From Streptomyces sp. MNU76 (GTDB lineage: Bacteria; Actinomycetota; Actinomycetes; Streptomycetales; Streptomycetaceae): a DNA stretch of 64,000 bases. Location: contig NZ_JAJKLK010000022.1 of the NCBI RefSeq assembly GCF_020982545.1, positions 310,001-374,000 of the forward strand. The letters run 5' to 3'. The notes beneath the pieces are model-generated. The model searched no databases and was not told the DNA's origin. It saw only the letters and a list, made by a program, of their open reading frames with translations. Below, one piece after another: positions 62,569 through 64,000 of the stretch; position 1 is the stretch's first letter; each line of letters begins with the position of its first letter. The position numbers and the translations under genes were made by a program.

Positions 62569-62907
62569 AAGAACAAGAAGGCGGTGCCTCTCTGTGGATG
62601 ACGTGCCGCGCCGCTGCACGCCCTCCCACACCGACTTCGGCGACACCGCGCCCACCGCGATCTCCAGGGCACTCTCACAGAAGCCCGCTATCAGCCACGG
62701 CCGTGTCGCTCCGGCGGATGGTTCACGCGGCCGACCCCTGCTGTCCTTGTCTGATGTCGGCACGGACAATGACGCTCCTTCTGCGCAGATAAGCGCATTT
62801 TCCGTAATGGTGCGTTGGCGGGTGTCTCGCGCTGGGTACAACGGACAGCGCGTCCGCGCCTGCGGACGTCACCGCTGCGCGGCGGGCCGGGGGACTCGGG
62901 GGGACAG
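62569..62907. other. Intergenic stretch beside transposase remnants
   Basis: About 340 bases without a convincing gene. One + frame (62594-62977) is open but lacks a ribosome site and overlaps the DUF4062 gene. A GGGGG run (62888-62903) supplies the ribosome site for that gene. Confidence 0.35.
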
Positions 62908-64000
62908 GTGGAAAAGCGCTACCAGGTATTCATCAGCTCCACACGCAAGGACCTTGAAGAGGAGCGCCGCATCCTGACGGACGCGCTTCTGTTGAACCAG
63001 TTCATCCCGGTGGGTATGGAGCACTTCCCCGCGAGCTCAGACAAGGCCTGGCCGATCATCAGGCGCTTCATCGACGAATGCGACTTCTACGTTCTGGTCA
63101 TCGCGGGCATGTACGGGTCAATCAACCCTGAAAACGATCTCAGTTACACCGAGAGCGAATACCTCTACGCCGCCCAGGCGAAGAAGCCCCTGTACGCCTT
63201 CGTTCACAAAGACATCAGTTCGTTGCGGTCGGGGATGGTGGAACCGACCGCCAAGCGACGACGCCAACGTGACGCGTTCATCGCGCGGGTCGAGGCCGAT
63301 CTGGTCCGGGCCACCTGGAGTGACCCCAGTAACCTTGCAACAGCGGTGACCTCAGCACTCAACCGAGCAACCCGGGAGAGTTCGGCAGTGGGCTGGGTAC
63401 GGGCCGACTCCATTCCCGAGCAGTTCGGAGCACTCCACGCCGACCTGCTTGATCCGTGTACCCGTCTGGGCATCGGACAAGTGAGCATTGACGGCGTCGC
63501 AGGATCCGAGATGCGGGAAAACCTGGCACGCGCCCGCACCACCCGCATCATGTCGACCAGCGCCGTCCGTCTCCTCGAGATCTATAAGCAGTCCTTCATC
63601 GACTCCGTCAGAGACGGCGGGCGCATTCAGATACTGCTCCCCGATCCTGAGGGCACCTTCCTCGCGGACGTCGAAGAGTCGGAATCCGCCCATGGCCCTC
63701 GGGGCGTGAAGATTTCCGAAGAAGTCGCCGTCGTCCGCCAACGACTGCTGGAAATCGTCCGTGAAGTACCCAACTCGGGCAGTGGCCGACCCCTAAGCTC
63801 CTTCGGCACTGTGGAGATCGGCTACTTCACTACCCATCTGCGGTCCACCCTCGTCCTCTGCGACGACCACTGGGGGTGGCTCACCCTTACGCTCCCGCCC
63901 GCCCGGGCGCCGGAGACCGCCTCCCTCGCTCTCAATGGCGGAGACCGCTCCCTCCTGAACGTCTGCGTACGCCACTTCGAACGGACCTGGGAAGTCGTCA
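62908..64000 (+). CDS. DUF4062 domain protein, runs off the right edge
   Basis: GTG 62908 follows GGGGGGACAG; at least 364 residues, with no stop before 64000. The DUF4062 domain is complete at the N-terminus: RYQVFISSTRKDLEEERRIL, PVGMEHFPASSDKAWPIIRR, FYVLVIAGMYGSI and LSYTESEYLYAAQAKKPLYA. After a linker comes a second domain (VGWVRADSIPEQFGALHADL, TTRIMSTSAVRLLEIYKQSF, DGGRIQILLPDPEGTF) that resembles PLD-like sensor regions. DUF4062 is structurally related to nucleotide-binding TIR/deoxyribosyltransferase-like folds and is frequent in putative defence and NTPase proteins. Function here is unknown; transposase scars beside it fit an accessory island. Confidence 0.75.
   Translation, partial: MEKRYQVFISSTRKDLEEERRILTDALLLNQFIPVGMEHFPASSDKAWPIIRRFIDECDFYVLVIAGMYGSINPENDLSYTESEYLYAAQAKKPLYAFVHKDISSLRSGMVEPTAKRRRQRDAFIARVEADLVRATWSDPSNLATAVTSALNRATRESSAVGWVRADSIPEQFGALHADLLDPCTRLGIGQVSIDGVAGSEMRENLARARTTRIMSTSAVRLLEIYKQSFIDSVRDGGRIQILLPDPEGTFLADVEESESAHGPRGVKISEEVAVVRQRLLEIVREVPNSGSGRPLSSFGTVEIGYFTTHLRSTLVLCDDHWGWLTLTLPPARAPETASLALNGGDRSLLNVCVRHFERTWEVV

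Noticed and set aside
1..64000. tRNA, rRNA and riboswitch genes
   Set aside because: No cloverleaf with CCA-like end, no rRNA signature and no recognisable riboswitch core was seen by eye; a covariance-model scan would be decisive.

Overview
The window is high-GC actinobacterial DNA that reads as Streptomyces. Third codon positions are almost all G or C, GTG starts and GTGA start/stop overlaps are common, and several families are typical of the genus: a WhiJ-like XRE regulator paired with a DUF397 protein, DUF6584, GPP34, a PF04672-type methyltransferase, and coenzyme F420 enzymes. No tRNA, rRNA, CRISPR array or secondary-metabolite synthase cluster was seen. Everything was read by eye; no database search was possible.

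Layout. (1) 1-6.5 kb is a patchwork of broken genes: a GH62/CBM13 arabinofuranosidase, the tail of a TetR regulator, a PTS EIIC-like permease, an AfsR/LuxR-type ATPase regulator, a lone LuxR HTH piece and the tail of a FAD monooxygenase, several joined at opposite-strand junctions. (2) 6.6-8.5 kb: DUF6584 protein and a frameshifted MFS transporter. (3) 8.7-17.05 kb: a LysR regulator divergent from a catabolic operon (two FAH-family hydrolases, a cyclase-family hydrolase, FAD monooxygenase, ACMSD-like amidohydrolase, extradiol VOC dioxygenase, SDR) that ends in a truncated CoA-transferase subunit. It looks like aromatic ring hydroxylation, meta-cleavage, decarboxylation and side-product hydrolysis. 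(4) 17.2-19.9 kb: a secreted GH32 levanase/inulinase-like enzyme behind a strong palindrome, carrying two beta-sandwich modules nested one inside the other within the catalytic fold. (5) 20-31.3 kb: accessory genes including a Clp-N protein, a lipoprotein hydrolase with a frameshift, a VapBC45-like toxin-antitoxin pair, a frameshifted MFS with an ArsR-like regulator, glutathione peroxidase, a MerR regulator and a large membrane protein.

(6) 31.3-43 kb: a repeat-rich hairpin, a D-Ala-D-Ala carboxypeptidase broken by two frameshifts, GPP34, the XRE/DUF397 pair behind several hairpins, an SDR divergent from an EthD-like protein over a perfect palindrome, a sodium:solute symporter, a chloramphenicol phosphotransferase-like kinase, a GNAT remnant ending in dispersed repeats, and an ADP-ribosylglycohydrolase homologue lacking metal ligands. 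(7) 43.4-58.2 kb: DUF2165 protein, a large STAND-type ATPase with TPRs, FbiC (FO synthase), an M6 metalloprotease, an LLM F420-type oxidoreductase, a serine hydrolase, a Tat-exported PHP-domain protein, a methyltransferase and a DDN-like F420 reductase. F420 biosynthesis and two likely F420 users therefore lie within 11 kb.

(8) 58.2-64 kb: a second toxin-antitoxin pair (PIN/Phd), remnants of an ATP-binding protein and other genes, a methyltransferase, a lipoprotein, an IS5-type element with a frameshift slip site and an in-frame stop, a second transposase remnant, and the start of a DUF4062 protein running off the right edge.

Two themes cross the window. Single-base frameshifts recur in otherwise well-conserved genes, often in C/G runs, so either gene decay or assembly indels must be considered. 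Mobile-element scars and small toxin or STAND-type genes cluster toward the right end, as in a defence-rich accessory region.
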